Numbered from the stretch's first letter, positions 1-9,077 are shown. The stretch: DNA of 64,000 bases from Mesorhizobium loti (GCA_002356515.1 AP017605.1:2418001-2482000), one strand, 5' to 3'. The notes: generated by a model not told the origin, from the sequence alone. Made by a program: numbers and translations.

Positions 1-2
1 AG

Positions 3-680
3 GTTCGCCGCGCCGGCTTTGCCTTCATCCAGATGCGCGAGCGCATCGAGCGCCAGATCGACCAGCGCACCGCCATGCTGACTGGCGTCAGCCATGATCT
101 GAGAACCATCCTCACCCGCTTCAAGCTGCAGTTGGCACTGGCCGGCGGCAAGACCGAGACCAAGGCGGCGCTCAACCAGGACATCGACGACATGCAGTCG
201 ATGTTGGAGGGTTATCTCGCCTTTGCCCGTGGCGAGGCCTCGGAGGATCCGGGACGTTTCGATCTCGAAGCCTATTTCCAAAAGCTCAGCGACGAAGCCG
301 CCTTGCGCAAATGCAAGCTGTCGACGACGCTTTCCGGCGATCCGACCGTGCATGTCAGGCCGAATGCCTTCGCCCGGCTGTTGTCCAACGTCATCGGCAA
401 TGCTTTCCGCTATGCCAAGACGGTGGAGGTCAGTGCCAATCACGGCCGCGGCTCGCTGGTGGTCACCGTCGACGACAACGGCCCCGGCATTCCTGTCGAC
501 AGGCGCGAGGACGTGTTCAAGCCCTTCGTGCGGCTCGACGAGGCCCGCAACCTCGATGCCAGCGGCACCGGGCTCGGCCTGTCGATTGCCCGCGACATCG
601 CCCGCAGCCATGGCGGTGACATCACCCTCGACGACAGTCCGCTCGGCGGCCTGCGCGCGGTGATCAAGGTTCCGGCCTGA
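3..680 (+). CDS. Sensor histidine kinase, EnvZ-like, 3' part only
   Basis: This is the C-terminal half of a membrane-bound two-component sensor kinase; the reading frame is open to the left window edge, so the sensor and membrane segments lie outside. What remains holds the DHp and ATP-binding domains. The H-box reads GVSHDLRT, with the phospho-His near base 93. The N-box is LLSNVIGNAFRYAK, the G1 box VDDNGPGIP and the G2 box GTGLGLSIARDIA, followed by a GG-D-I-T strand. The HDLRT form is typical of EnvZ/OmpR-class kinases, so its partner should be an OmpR-type regulator, probably just upstream. The signal sensed cannot be read from this fragment. Confidence 0.93.
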   Translation, partial: VRRAGFAFIQMRERIERQIDQRTAMLTGVSHDLRTILTRFKLQLALAGGKTETKAALNQDIDDMQSMLEGYLAFARGEASEDPGRFDLEAYFQKLSDEAALRKCKLSTTLSGDPTVHVRPNAFARLLSNVIGNAFRYAKTVEVSANHGRGSLVVTVDDNGPGIPVDRREDVFKPFVRLDEARNLDASGTGLGLSIARDIARSHGGDITLDDSPLGGLRAVIKVPA

Positions 681-785
681 TGCATGTCGCCCAAAAGTGA
701 CCTCGGTTTTGGGAGAACGACATGCATAAAAACAAAAAACCTAAAGCGCGTCGCATGAATCCGTTTCAACGCGACGTGCTTTAGG
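681..785. repeat. Palindromic intergenic repeat (two nested stem-loops)
   Basis: Two hairpins follow the kinase stop directly. The first pairs TGCATGTCG (681-689) with CGACATGCA (718-726), with a nested CCCAAAA/TTTTGGG inside. The second pairs 740-754 with 771-785 (CCTAAAGCGCGTCGC against GCGACGTGCTTTAGG). Related units occur at 25291-25332 and 52746-52793. This looks like a rhizobial RIME-type dispersed palindrome, which may also act as a transcription terminator. The rest of the gap to 1004 shows no gene. Confidence 0.8.
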
Positions 786-1004
786 CAGCTCAAGTATCAA
801 GCCAGATATCAGGCTTCATCCGCTCGTCATGAAATCATGGTGAAGAGCGCGCATGAAACGCGCGACTGCAGTTGATTCGGCCCGGCCGCCTCACTTCGAC
901 GCCGTACCCGCCCGGGTGCGCTGGAGCGAAGCGAGGGCGGCCGGCTGGTCGCCGTTCCGGCATCGCCTCAAGGCAACCGTCGACCTTTCCAGCAAAGGGC
1001 CGCC

Positions 1005-2027
1005 ATGCGCATATTGATGGTCACCGACGCCTGGCGCCCGCAGGTCAACGGCGTCGTCCACACGCTGGAGCGGCTCACCGAAACGCTGAAATCCTTCGAC
1101 GTCGCGGTGGATTTCCTGACACCCAACATCTTTCGCACGCTGCCCCTGCCGACCTACCCTGACATCCGGCTGGCGCTGACCACGCCAGGCCATGTCGCGC
1201 GCCTGATCGATGCCTACAAGGCGGATCACATCCACATCGTCACCGAAGGGCCGCTCGGTATCATGGCGCGGCGCTATTGCCGCAACGCCGGCCGGCCGTT
1301 CACCACCAGCTATCACACACGCTTTCCTGAATATCTCAGCGCCCGCCTGCCGGTGCCGGAAAGCTGGGCCTATCGCTGGTTGCGCGATTTCCACAATTCC
1401 GGCCAGGGCACATTGGTCGCCACCCAGTCGCTCGCCGACGACCTTTCGGCGCGCGGCTTCAACAAGCTGCGGCCGTGGACGCGCGGCGTCGACACCGACC
1501 ATTTCCGGCCGGACAAGAGGAAAGACCTCGGCTTCCCCGGCCCGGTCTTCCTCTGCGTCGGCCGCGTCGCCATCGAGAAAAACCTCTCCGCCTTCCTCGA
1601 CCTCGACCTGCCCGGCAGCAAGGTGATCGTCGGCGAAGGCCCTGAGCTTGCCAAGCTCAGGGCAAAATATCCCAAGGCGCATTTCCTCGGTCACCGCCCC
1701 AATGACGAACTGGCCGAGATCTACGCCTCGGCCGATGTCTTCGTCTTCCCCAGCCGCACGGACACGTTCGGCAACGTCATCATCGAGGCGCTGGCCAGCG
1801 GCACGCCGGTCGCCGCCTATCCGGTGACCGGGCCGATCGACATTGTCGGCGATGGCTTTGGCGGCGCGGTCTCCAACGATCTGCGCGAGGCGTCACTTGC
1901 CGCCCTCAAGGTCAACCGCGCCGAGGCCAGAGAACGCGCCATGCGCTACAGCTGGAAGGCTTGTGCGGAAATGTTCCTCGACACGGTCGAGGAAGCACTG
2001 GGGATGCCGCGGAGGCTTGCCGCCTGA
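1005..2027 (+). CDS. Glycosyltransferase family 4 (GT-B fold)
   Basis: A 340-residue retaining GT-B glycosyltransferase. The N-terminus MRILMVTDAWRPQVNGVV is the glycine-rich first strand of GT4 enzymes that bind the acceptor. The C-terminal donor domain has FVFPSRTDTFGNVIIEAL, the E-x7-E type nucleotide-sugar motif, followed by SGTPVAAYPVTGP. The family includes GDP-mannose-dependent and lipid-glycosylating enzymes such as MgtA and SqdX-like proteins. The sugar and acceptor cannot be told from sequence; a membrane-lipid or polysaccharide role is inference. It stands alone, with repeats on both sides. Confidence 0.88.
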   Translation: MRILMVTDAWRPQVNGVVHTLERLTETLKSFDVAVDFLTPNIFRTLPLPTYPDIRLALTTPGHVARLIDAYKADHIHIVTEGPLGIMARRYCRNAGRPFTTSYHTRFPEYLSARLPVPESWAYRWLRDFHNSGQGTLVATQSLADDLSARGFNKLRPWTRGVDTDHFRPDKRKDLGFPGPVFLCVGRVAIEKNLSAFLDLDLPGSKVIVGEGPELAKLRAKYPKAHFLGHRPNDELAEIYASADVFVFPSRTDTFGNVIIEALASGTPVAAYPVTGPIDIVGDGFGGAVSNDLREASLAALKVNRAEARERAMRYSWKACAEMFLDTVEEALGMPRRLAA

Positions 2028-2035
2028 CCCTCTCC

Positions 2036-2272
2036 TTCGTCATCCACGGGCGGAGCGTTGGCGAAGCCGGCGCGCAGACCCGAGGATCCATTCCGTGAGC
2101 TGGAAGCGTCCGCAGCGGTGAAGGATTAAGGATAACGGCGAAACTGCGTGTGCTCGACCAGCCCAGAGCCAGAAGCATCATTCTGGACCGCCCCGCTTTT
2201 CGGCCACTGTCGCGGCATGGATCCTCGGGTCTGCGCGGGCGCTTAGCGCCCGCTCCGCCCGTGGATGACGAA
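2036..2272. repeat. Large interrupted palindrome (about 237 bp)
   Basis: Outer arms 2036-2057 and 2251-2272 are perfect 22-bp inverted repeats (TTCGTCATCCACGGGCGGAG...). Inner arms 2072-2091 and 2217-2236 are perfect 20-bp inverted repeats (GCGCAGACCCGAGGATCCAT). A small GGGCGC/GCGCCC hairpin lies inside the right half. The element sits between the converging glycosyltransferase and csaA genes. It is either a miniature mobile element or a palindromic repeat family; no ORF within it looks real. Confidence 0.85.
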
Positions 2273-2313
2273 AGCGTGTAACGTGCGACGACCGCAACTA
2301 TCAGCGATGAATC

Positions 2314-2673
2314 CTAGAACAGCCGCCCGCCATCCGGCACCCTGCGCTCGATCGCTCCGAGCACCACCGCGCCCTCCTCGTCGGGAAAACCGAGCGTCAG
2401 CACTTCCGACATGAACGGCCCGATCTGGCGTGGCGGGAAATTGACCACGGCGAACACCTGCCGGCCAATCAAGCTTTCGGGCGTATAGTATTTGGTGATC
2501 TGCGCCGATGATTTCTTCACCCCGATGTCGGGTCCGAAATCGATCTTCAGCTTGAAGGCAGGCTTGCGCGCTTCCGGAAACGGTTCGGCCTCGACGATCG
2601 TGCCGGCGCGGATGTCGACACGATCGAAATCGGCAAAACTGATCTGCGGCTTGCGCTCGCTGCTCGAACTCAT
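2314..2673 (-). CDS. csaA: tRNA-binding protein, CsaA-like
   Basis: A 119-residue single OB-fold protein of the CsaA/EMAP-II tRNA-binding family. Visible family features are [24 protein letters not shown] near the N-terminus, [20 protein letters not shown] in the middle and [19 protein letters not shown] near the end. Length and motif order match stand-alone CsaA, described as an export-related chaperone and tRNA binder. It lies 12 bp downstream of the YbjN gene on the same strand and is probably co-transcribed with it. Confidence 0.92.
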   Translation of the reverse strand: MSSSSERKPQISFADFDRVDIRAGTIVEAEPFPEARKPAFKLKIDFGPDIGVKKSSAQITKYYTPESLIGRQVFAVVNFPPRQIGPFMSEVLTLGFPDEEGAVVLGAIERRVPDGGRLF

Positions 2674-2685
2674 TCGCGTACGGCT

Positions 2686-3186
2686 CTAGGCGTTGCCGTA
2701 GGTCTCGAACAGCACGCCGGCCAGCGCGTCCTTGGCCGAGGTTCCCGACCAGACGACGAACTGGAAAGCCTGGAAATAACATTCGCAGGCTTCCAGCGCC
2801 GAGGACAAGAGCACCTCGACCTGCTGGCTGGACGGCTCGACCCCGCCGGCCAGAAGCAGCGACTGGCGGAACATGATCGCGCCCTCCTGCTCCCAGAGGT
2901 CGAAATGGCCGAACAGCATCTGTTCGTTGATCAGCGATAGCAGCCGCATCACTTCCAGCGCGCGGGTTTCCGGCACCTTGATGTCGAAGGCGCAGGCCAG
3001 ATGCAGCGCCTCGAAATCCTCCATCCAGGAGAAGGAGACGTGATAGTCGGTCCAGCTGCCGGCGACCGAGATCGAGATTTCATCATCGCCGGCCCGTTCG
3101 AAGGACCAGTCGTTGTTGTGGGCCACCTGCTCGATAACATCCACCGGATGGATTTCGCGGGAGTATTCGAGTTCGAGAAGTTCCAT
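2686..3186 (-). CDS. YbjN domain-containing protein
   Basis: A 166-residue cytoplasmic protein of the YbjN family (type III secretion chaperone-like fold). The typical stretch DWSFERAGDDEISISVAGSW is followed by an acidic, aromatic middle with YHVSFSWMEDFEALHLACAF and a helical C-terminal part. No signal peptide or membrane segment is seen. In enterobacteria YbjN is a pleiotropic stress and motility regulator. In rhizobia its function is unknown, and nothing here defines it further than the csaA neighbour. Confidence 0.88.
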   Translation of the reverse strand: MELLELEYSREIHPVDVIEQVAHNNDWSFERAGDDEISISVAGSWTDYHVSFSWMEDFEALHLACAFDIKVPETRALEVMRLLSLINEQMLFGHFDLWEQEGAIMFRQSLLLAGGVEPSSQQVEVLLSSALEACECYFQAFQFVVWSGTSAKDALAGVLFETYGNA

Positions 3187-3503
3187 GGAATGCTTCCTGT
3201 GTTCAGGGGGAGCGCCTCACGCTCCGCGGGGCACACACGACGAACAATCTGATCTAGAACTCGGACGGCCAGGACTTCTCGACGCAAAGACCCCAGACCG
3301 GACCCCACCGCCCGGCCGCATGACCCTGCTTCGAATCATGCAACAAATTCAGTCTATTGATCGGGAGTCGCGTGAACAGCCCAATTTTTCGCACTGCGTC
3401 ATTCGCATGTGGAAAGGCGCTGTCACAAAGATTCATGCAATGCCGTTAAGCGATTCACGGCAAAGCGCTTTTCAAGATCGCACTATGTGGAAAAGTTTAA
3501 CGA
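3187..3503. other. Intergenic region between ybjN-like and UbiK-like genes
   Basis: About 317 bases with no convincing gene. It should carry the promoter of the ybjN-csaA unit, transcribed leftward. The last 100 bases are AT-richer, including a run of seven T just beyond the UbiK-like stop; no clean hairpin precedes it. A weak GAGCG/CGCTC hairpin is near 3211. No tRNA or riboswitch was recognised. Confidence 0.4.
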
Positions 3504-3806
3504 TTATTTTTTTGCGCGAGGCTTCGCCGCCGCCGCTGGTGCGGCCTCACCGGCGAGTTCTGCAAGCTTCGCTTCGAGCGCCTCGATGCGGGCGGCAAGC
3601 CTGCTGTTCTCGTCACGGGCCTTGGCGGCCATCTCGCGCGCGGCCTCGAATTCCTCGCGCTGCACCACATCCATCGAATTGAGGATGCGCTCCGCCTGCC
3701 CCTTGAAGGCAGTCTCCACCTCACGCCGGACGCCCTGCGCGGCACCCGCGGCATCGGTCATCAGCTTGGCGAATTCATCGAGAATGCGGTTCGGTCCGGT
3801 CGACAT
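3504..3806 (-). CDS. UbiK-type accessory factor (BMFP domain)
   Basis: A 100-residue, mostly coiled-coil protein. The N-terminus MSTGPNRILDEFAKLMTDAA and the following segment ending in AERILNSMDVVQREEFE match the BMFP/YqiC (UbiK) family, membrane-associated trimeric factors that assist ubiquinone biosynthesis. A second coiled coil (ENSRLAARIEALEAKLAEL) leads into an Ala/Lys-rich tail ending PRAKK. The start at 3806 was preferred because the upstream in-frame extension has no family features. The ubiquinone role is by family only. Confidence 0.85.
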   Translation of the reverse strand: MSTGPNRILDEFAKLMTDAAGAAQGVRREVETAFKGQAERILNSMDVVQREEFEAAREMAAKARDENSRLAARIEALEAKLAELAGEAAPAAAAKPRAKK

Positions 3807-4020
3807 GGCAAATCCTCGCTTGCTTGAAATGACGTAGTGGCGCTGAGCGCCGAATGCAAGAACGTTGAGGGCTGGTGCGGCCTCTGCGTTGCTATGGCGC
3901 ATGGCGGTACCATGCCTATGCGAAGCCTTCAAATGGCCCCAAGCTGTACTTAAGGACGCCAAATCGCCTACTGTGTCGTCATCAAATAGTGCTTCAGCAC
4001 GCTCCAGTCAGGGTCACCCA

Positions 4021-4254
4021 ATGGCAACGCCCCCGCGCCGACCGACAAATCCGTTCGAAGCCGCCGAAGCGGCCTTCAAGCCGGTCAAGAAACCGGCAGC
4101 GCCCATTCGCGAACCCTCATCCGCCCCGAATGTCCGCGAGCTTGTCTCGATCCGGATCGACCAAGCCGTGCTCGATCATTTCCAGGAAGACGGCCCCGGC
4201 TGGCAGGACAGGATCAACGACGCGTTGCGGCAGTTTGTGGCCGCCAAGGGCTGA
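4021..4254 (+). CDS. BrnA/DUF4415-like small protein
   Basis: A 77-residue protein. Its C-terminal half, VSIRIDQAVLDHFQEDGPGWQDRINDALRQFV, matches the BrnA antitoxin/DUF4415 ribbon-helix-helix-like domain, including the W-Q-x-R-I-N pattern. The N-terminal 40 residues are Pro/Ala-rich and probably disordered. BrnA normally partners the toxin BrnT, but no BrnT-like ORF is adjacent, so this is an orphan and may be only a DNA-binding protein. The ATG at 4021 gives the usual family length. Confidence 0.8.
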   Translation: MATPPRRPTNPFEAAEAAFKPVKKPAAPIREPSSAPNVRELVSIRIDQAVLDHFQEDGPGWQDRINDALRQFVAAKG

Positions 4255-4388
4255 GTTCGCCACCCAAGGCGCGATGGCTCGCAATGGTGATCGGTCGCGA
4301 CACTTGACGGCGACCGGCTTGCCTTGACCCTGCCAAAACCCTACCGCATGGTCCGCGCCCGAATGCGACCGCAACCGAGAGCTCCCCG

Positions 4389-5249
4389 TTGAACGAATAT
4401 TTCCTGCTGCCGCTGGCCTCGCTGCCCTTCCCCAACATCAACCCGATCCTCATCCAGATCGGGCCTCTGGCGGTGCATTGGTACGGCATCGGCTACATCG
4501 TCGGCATCCTGTTTGCCTGGTGGTACGCCAAGCGGCTAGCCGCCAACCCGAAACTATGGCCCGACGGCATCCTGCCGATGAAGCCGGAAGACCTCGACGA
4601 TTTCATCGTCTGGGCAGCGATCGGCGTCGTGCTTGGCGGCCGTACGGGCTACGTGCTGTTCTACGACCTGGCGCGCTACATAGCGCATCCACTCGACATC
4701 TTCGCGGTCTGGCAAGGCGGCATGTCGTTTCATGGCGGCCTGCTCGGTGTCATCCTCGCCATGACGCTGTTTTCCATCAAGCGCGGCGTCCGCACCTGGT
4801 CGCTGTTCGATGTCGTGGCCGCCGGCGTGCCGGTTGGGCTCGGCCTGGTGCGCGTCGCCAACTTCATCAATTCCGAGCTTTGGGGCCGGCCGACCGACGT
4901 GCCCTGGGCAATAGAATTCCCCAATGGCGGCCCCTTTACCCGCCATCCGAGCCAGCTCTACGAAGCCCTGCTCGAGGGCCTGGTGTTGTTCCTGGTCCTG
5001 CGCATCCTCACCCATTCGCGCCTCAAGCTGAAGACGCCGCGCTTCGTCGGCGGCGCCTTCATCTGCGGCTATGGCCTGTCGCGCATCTTCGTCGAGTTCT
5101 TCCGCGAACCCGACCAGCAGCTCGGCTATCTCCTCGGCACCAACTGGCTGACCATGGGCATGATCCTGTCGACGCCGATGGTGCTGGCCGGCATCTGGGC
5201 GATGGCTACAGCCAAGCCGGTGACGCAAGGACAGCCGCAGGCGACATGA
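4389..5249 (+). CDS. lgt: Prolipoprotein diacylglyceryl transferase
   Basis: This integral inner-membrane enzyme moves diacylglycerol from phosphatidylglycerol to the lipobox Cys of prolipoproteins, the first step of lipoprotein maturation. At 286 residues it is full length with about seven membrane segments. Seen are [10 protein letters not shown] near the N-terminus, the family HGG motif in [11 protein letters not shown], and the Lgt signature around [11 protein letters not shown] and [20 protein letters not shown]. The chosen start is TTG; nearby upstream ATGs (4348, 4363) are out of frame. Its stop overlaps the next start as ATGA, so the two are translationally coupled. Confidence 0.96.
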   Translation: MNEYFLLPLASLPFPNINPILIQIGPLAVHWYGIGYIVGILFAWWYAKRLAANPKLWPDGILPMKPEDLDDFIVWAAIGVVLGGRTGYVLFYDLARYIAHPLDIFAVWQGGMSFHGGLLGVILAMTLFSIKRGVRTWSLFDVVAAGVPVGLGLVRVANFINSELWGRPTDVPWAIEFPNGGPFTRHPSQLYEALLEGLVLFLVLRILTHSRLKLKTPRFVGGAFICGYGLSRIFVEFFREPDQQLGYLLGTNWLTMGMILSTPMVLAGIWAMATAKPVTQGQPQAT

Positions 5250-6334
5250 CGCGGCTCAAGACCCGCATCGTCGACCTGATCGAGGCGCTCGGCCCCCTTC
5301 CCGTCAACGAGTACATGGCGCTGTGCCTGTTCGACCCCGCGGACGGCTACTACACGACGCGCGAGCCGTTCGGCGCCGCCGGCGACTTCGTGACCGCGCC
5401 GGAGATCAGCCAGATGTTCGGCGAACTCGTCGCCGTCTGGCTTTACCAGGCTTGGGCAGCGATTGGCCGGCCGATGCCTGTCACTATCGCCGAGATCGGC
5501 CCCGGTCGCGGCACGCTGATGAAGGACATGCTGCGCACCCTGTCGCGGCTCGATCCTGATCTGGCCAATGGCGCTGCATTCGCCATGATCGAGACCAGCC
5601 CGCGCCTGGCCGGGATCCAGAAACAGACGCTCGGCGCGACGCCCTTCGCGGTTCATTGGCACGAAACCATCGACGCGCTGCCCGATCAGCCGTTGCTCAT
5701 CGTCGGCAACGAATTGTTCGACGCCGTGCCGATTCGTCAGTTCGTCCGCGCCGGCGCCAGCTGGCGCGAGCGCATGGTCGGCCTCGACGACCAGAATGTC
5801 CTTTGCTTCTTCGCCGGCGCCGGCTCGGTCGACCCGACGCTGCTGCCCGTCGATGCGGCTGAAGCGCCGCAAGGCGCGATCGTCGAGGTGGCGCCGGCCC
5901 GCACCGCCCTGATGGCGGCCATTGCCGAGCGCATAGCCCGAAACAGTGGCGCCGGGCTGTTTCTCGACTATGGCCATCTCCGGCCGGGTGTCGGCGACAC
6001 GCTGCAGGCCTTGCGCAAGCACAATCACGAAGATGTGCTGGCCAATCCCGGCGAAGCCGACCTCACCTCGCATGTCGATTTCGCCGCCCTGGCCGCGGTC
6101 GCGCGCGCATATGGTCTCGACGTCCATCTGTCGACGCAAGGCAATTTCCTGCTCGGCATGGGCATTCTCGAGCGCGCCGGCCGGCTTGGCGCCGATGCCG
6201 GCCAGGCAGCCCGCGACAAGATCACCGGCGATGTCGAGCGTATTGCCGGACCGCAGGCCATGGGCGAGCTGTTCAAGGTGCTTGCCGTGCTGCCGCGCGG
6301 TGTGACCATTCGGCCGTTTGCCACGGCGGATTGA
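5246..6334 (+). CDS. MidA/NDUFAF7-family SAM-dependent methyltransferase
   Basis: A 362-residue class I methyltransferase homologous to mitochondrial NDUFAF7/MidA, which methylates an arginine of a complex I subunit. Seen are the family N-terminus [20 protein letters not shown], the segment [20 protein letters not shown], the SAM-binding [16 protein letters not shown], and later [14 protein letters not shown] and FLDYGH. The ATG at 5246 overlaps the lgt stop by four bases; the frame stays open far upstream inside lgt, but that is not coding. The target here is unproven; complex I assembly is inferred from the family. Confidence 0.92.
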   Translation: MTRLKTRIVDLIEALGPLPVNEYMALCLFDPADGYYTTREPFGAAGDFVTAPEISQMFGELVAVWLYQAWAAIGRPMPVTIAEIGPGRGTLMKDMLRTLSRLDPDLANGAAFAMIETSPRLAGIQKQTLGATPFAVHWHETIDALPDQPLLIVGNELFDAVPIRQFVRAGASWRERMVGLDDQNVLCFFAGAGSVDPTLLPVDAAEAPQGAIVEVAPARTALMAAIAERIARNSGAGLFLDYGHLRPGVGDTLQALRKHNHEDVLANPGEADLTSHVDFAALAAVARAYGLDVHLSTQGNFLLGMGILERAGRLGADAGQAARDKITGDVERIAGPQAMGELFKVLAVLPRGVTIRPFATAD

Positions 6335-6449
6335 CTTTTCACCGCTGCCCCTCCCAATCTCCCGTCCGGTAAAAGAGCGGTCGAGCCGCCGGCCGCTTGC
6401 TTCCGGACTTTTTCTTGACGAAACCGCCCACACGGACAACAACGCCCGC

Positions 6450-7244
6450 ATGCTCACTCAGACCAAACCGGATCCCGTTCGGTCGCCGCTGCTGGACAAG
6501 GCGCAGGCACAAGGCATCCGCCACGGCTATTTCACCCGTAGAGGCGGTGTCTCGACCGGTATCTACCAGGGCCTCAACATCGGCACCGGGTCGGACGACG
6601 ACAAGGCGCTGGTGGCCGAAAACCGCGCCCGCGTCGCTGCCTGGATGGGCGTGCCGACGAGCCATCTGTTGACCGCCTGGCAGATCCATTCCCCCGACGT
6701 CGTCGTCGCCCGGGAACCCTTTGCCGGCGAACGCCCCAAGGCCGATGCCATCGTCACCGACCGGCCGGGCATCGCCATCGGCGCCTCGACCGCCGACTGC
6801 GGCCCGGTGCTGTTTGCCGATGCCGGGGCGCGCATCATCGGCGCGGCGCATGCCGGCTGGAAAGGCGCCTTTACCGGCGTGCTGGAAAACACCATCGCCA
6901 CCATGGAGAGCCTGGGCGCCCGGCGCGAAAACATCGTCGCCGTGCTCGGCCCCTCGATCGGCCCCGACAATTACGAGGTCGGGCCGGAATTCGTCGCCCG
7001 CTTCGTCGAGGCCGACGCCGAAAACATCGGCTACTTCGCGCCCTCCGTCACATCAGGCCATGCCATGTTCGACCTCAACCGCTACACGGTCGATCGGCTT
7101 GCCAGGGCTGGCGTGATCGCCGAGGGCCTCGGCCGCTGCACCTATGCCGAGGAAGATTTGTTTTACTCCTACCGGCGCACCACGCACCGCAAGGAAGCCG
7201 ATTACGGCCGGCAGGTTTCGGCCATCGTTTTGGAGAATGAATAA
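6450..7244 (+). CDS. pgeF: Peptidoglycan editing factor PgeF (laccase-domain protein)
   Basis: A 264-residue protein of the YfiH/PgeF (DUF152, 'multicopper polyphenol oxidase') family. The conserved Zn-site residues are visible in TAWQIHSPDVV (His), STADCGPVLFAD (Cys) and GAAHAGWKGAFTG (His). PgeF removes wrongly incorporated residues from peptidoglycan precursors; homologues also act on purine nucleosides. The ATG at 6450 gives the standard length; an upstream in-frame start at 6318 would add a tail without family features. The last base is the first base of the next gene's ATG, so the two are tightly coupled. Confidence 0.92.
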   Translation: MLTQTKPDPVRSPLLDKAQAQGIRHGYFTRRGGVSTGIYQGLNIGTGSDDDKALVAENRARVAAWMGVPTSHLLTAWQIHSPDVVVAREPFAGERPKADAIVTDRPGIAIGASTADCGPVLFADAGARIIGAAHAGWKGAFTGVLENTIATMESLGARRENIVAVLGPSIGPDNYEVGPEFVARFVEADAENIGYFAPSVTSGHAMFDLNRYTVDRLARAGVIAEGLGRCTYAEEDLFYSYRRTTHRKEADYGRQVSAIVLENE

Positions 7245-8395
7245 TGGCGCTGCATTTTGAACGATCGGAATTTGACGCGCGGCGAGACCGGCTGATGATC
7301 GAGATGGCCGAGAAGAAGCTCGACGCGATCCTGCTGTTCGCGCAGGAAAGCATGTACTGGCTGACCGGCTACGACACGTTCGGCTTCTGCTTCTTCCAGT
7401 GCCTGGTGGTGAAGGCCGACGGCTCGATGGTGCTTTTGACCCGTTCGGCCGACCTGCGCCAGGCGCGTCACACCTCGATCATCGACAACATCGTGCTGTG
7501 GACCGACCGCAACGGCGCCAACCCGGCGGTCGACCTGCGCAATCTGCTTAACGACCTCGACCTGCTTGGCGCCCGCATCGGCGTCGAATACGACACCCAT
7601 GGCCTGACCGCCTATAATGGCCGCCGGCTGGACGAGCAGTTGCAGACCTTCGGCCAGATTGCCGATGCCTCCGGCATTGTCGGCCGGCTGCGCCTGTTCA
7701 AGAGCCCGGCCGAGATCACCAAGGCCGAGAAGGCCGCCAATCTCTCCGACGACGCGCTGGACGCAGCACTGCCGCTGATCAAGCAGGGCGGCGACGAGGC
7801 GCTGATCCTGGCCGCCATGCAGGGCGCGGTCTTTGCCGGCGGCGGCGACTATCCGGCCAACGAGTTCATCATCGGCTCCGGCGTCGATGCGCTGCTGTGC
7901 CGCTACAAGGCCGGCCGCCGCAAGCTCACCAAGAACGACCAGCTGACGCTTGAATGGGCCGGCGTCTTCCATCACTACCATGCGCCGATGATGCGCACTG
8001 TGCTGACCGGCAAGGTGTCGAAGCGCCATCAGGAACTGTTCGACGCCGCGCGCGCCGCCCTTCTGGCGGTGGAAAAGGCGATGACGCCGGGCAATACATT
8101 CGGCGACGTGTTCGACGCGCACGCCCGCACCATGGAGGCGCACGGCTTGACCAAGCACCGGCTGAATGCCTGCGGCTACTCCGTCGGCGCCCGTTTCACG
8201 CCGTCCTGGATGGACATGCCGATGTTCTACCAGGGCAACCCCGAGCCGATCGCGCCGCACATGACGCTGTTCGCCCACATGATCATCATGGATTCCGAGA
8301 CCGAGACGGCAATGACGCTTGGCCGCACCTACCTCACCACCGAATCCCAGCCGAAGCCGCTTTCCCGCCATGATCTCGACTTGATCGTACAGTGA
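7244..8395 (+). CDS. M24-fold (Xaa-Pro peptidase/creatinase superfamily) protein lacking metal ligands
   Basis: 383 residues with an N-terminal creatinase domain (1-155) and a pita-bread M24 domain (160-383). The usual five metal ligands are not in place. The first Asp position reads LEWAG (236-240), the second falls in HHYHAPMMRT (243-252), the His is Tyr in GYSVG (311-315), and the expected ExP reads LFAHMII. Creatinase and ectoine hydrolase are metal-free relatives of this fold, so a C-N hydrolase is more likely than a metallopeptidase. Substrate unknown. It is translationally linked to pgeF. Confidence 0.85.
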   Translation: MALHFERSEFDARRDRLMIEMAEKKLDAILLFAQESMYWLTGYDTFGFCFFQCLVVKADGSMVLLTRSADLRQARHTSIIDNIVLWTDRNGANPAVDLRNLLNDLDLLGARIGVEYDTHGLTAYNGRRLDEQLQTFGQIADASGIVGRLRLFKSPAEITKAEKAANLSDDALDAALPLIKQGGDEALILAAMQGAVFAGGGDYPANEFIIGSGVDALLCRYKAGRRKLTKNDQLTLEWAGVFHHYHAPMMRTVLTGKVSKRHQELFDAARAALLAVEKAMTPGNTFGDVFDAHARTMEAHGLTKHRLNACGYSVGARFTPSWMDMPMFYQGNPEPIAPHMTLFAHMIIMDSETETAMTLGRTYLTTESQPKPLSRHDLDLIVQ

Positions 8396-8438
8396 ATCCA
8401 TAATGGGAGGCGTTCTTCGCCAAGGAGTTAGAAGGCAA

Positions 8439-9077
8439 ATGAGACGATCGCATGTGACGACCGTGTCATTGCTTGTGGCATTGGCTCTGGCTGCCTGCAC
8501 CAACGCAAAGGACGTTCTCGAACCTTCCGCCATCACCCCGCCGGCGGCCTCCGCACAGCCCGCGCCGGTAGCGCCGGGCAGTACGGCGGCCACGGCTCCC
8601 ACCCCCTCAACAGCTGCGCCCGCCACCACAACGGCCGGAGCCGCAACCACCACCGCACCGCTCACCTCGGCCCAAAGCGCTGCTATCCTGTCGAAGACCC
8701 GGCTGCAGATCGCACCGATCGTCGGCGCTTCGGTGGAAGCCGCCACTCCGCTGACTGCGGAACTGCAGACGCGCGCCAAGCAGCGTGGAATTACACTTGC
8801 CGGCAGCGCCGACCAGACCGCGACCCATGTGCTGAAGGGCTATTTCTCGGCGATTTCGGAGGGCAAGGACACCACCGTCATCTATGTCTGGGACGTCTAC
8901 GATCCCTCGGGTAACCGCCTGCACCGCATCAACGGCCAGATGAAGGCGCCATCGGTCAATTCCGGCGCCGGCGCGGGCGCCGACAGCTGGAAGGCGGTCT
9001 CGCCGGCCACCATGCAGGCGATCGCCGACCAGACCATCGACCAGTTCGCGGCATTTCTGGGCGGCAAGGCCGGCTAG
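8439..9077 (+). CDS. Lipoprotein, Ala/Thr/Pro-rich linker
   Basis: 212 residues with a lipoprotein signal: MRRSHVTTVSLLVALALAAC, lipobox LAAC with Cys20. A low-complexity A/T/P stretch (about 30-85) looks like a wall-spanning linker. The folded C-terminal part begins around SAQSAAILSKTRLQIAPIVG and includes VYDPSGNRLHRINGQ. No family was recognised. The ATG at 8439 has an AAGGAG about 11 bases upstream and gives the signal peptide at the exact N-terminus. Probably sorted to the outer or inner membrane after Lgt processing. Confidence 0.85.
   Translation: MRRSHVTTVSLLVALALAACTNAKDVLEPSAITPPAASAQPAPVAPGSTAATAPTPSTAAPATTTAGAATTTAPLTSAQSAAILSKTRLQIAPIVGASVEAATPLTAELQTRAKQRGITLAGSADQTATHVLKGYFSAISEGKDTTVIYVWDVYDPSGNRLHRINGQMKAPSVNSGAGAGADSWKAVSPATMQAIADQTIDQFAAFLGGKAG

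Noticed and set aside
681..785. CRISPR-like repeats
   Set aside because: The repeats are single palindromic units, not regularly spaced arrays with unique spacers; no cas gene is present.
2243..2782. Minus-strand 179-codon frame over csaA
   Set aside because: It is out of frame with csaA on the same strand, overlaps the palindromic repeat and is Arg/Gly-rich.
4478..6334. A 618-codon frame reading from inside lgt
   Set aside because: Only the part from 5246 has the methyltransferase motifs; the earlier part is lgt read out of frame.
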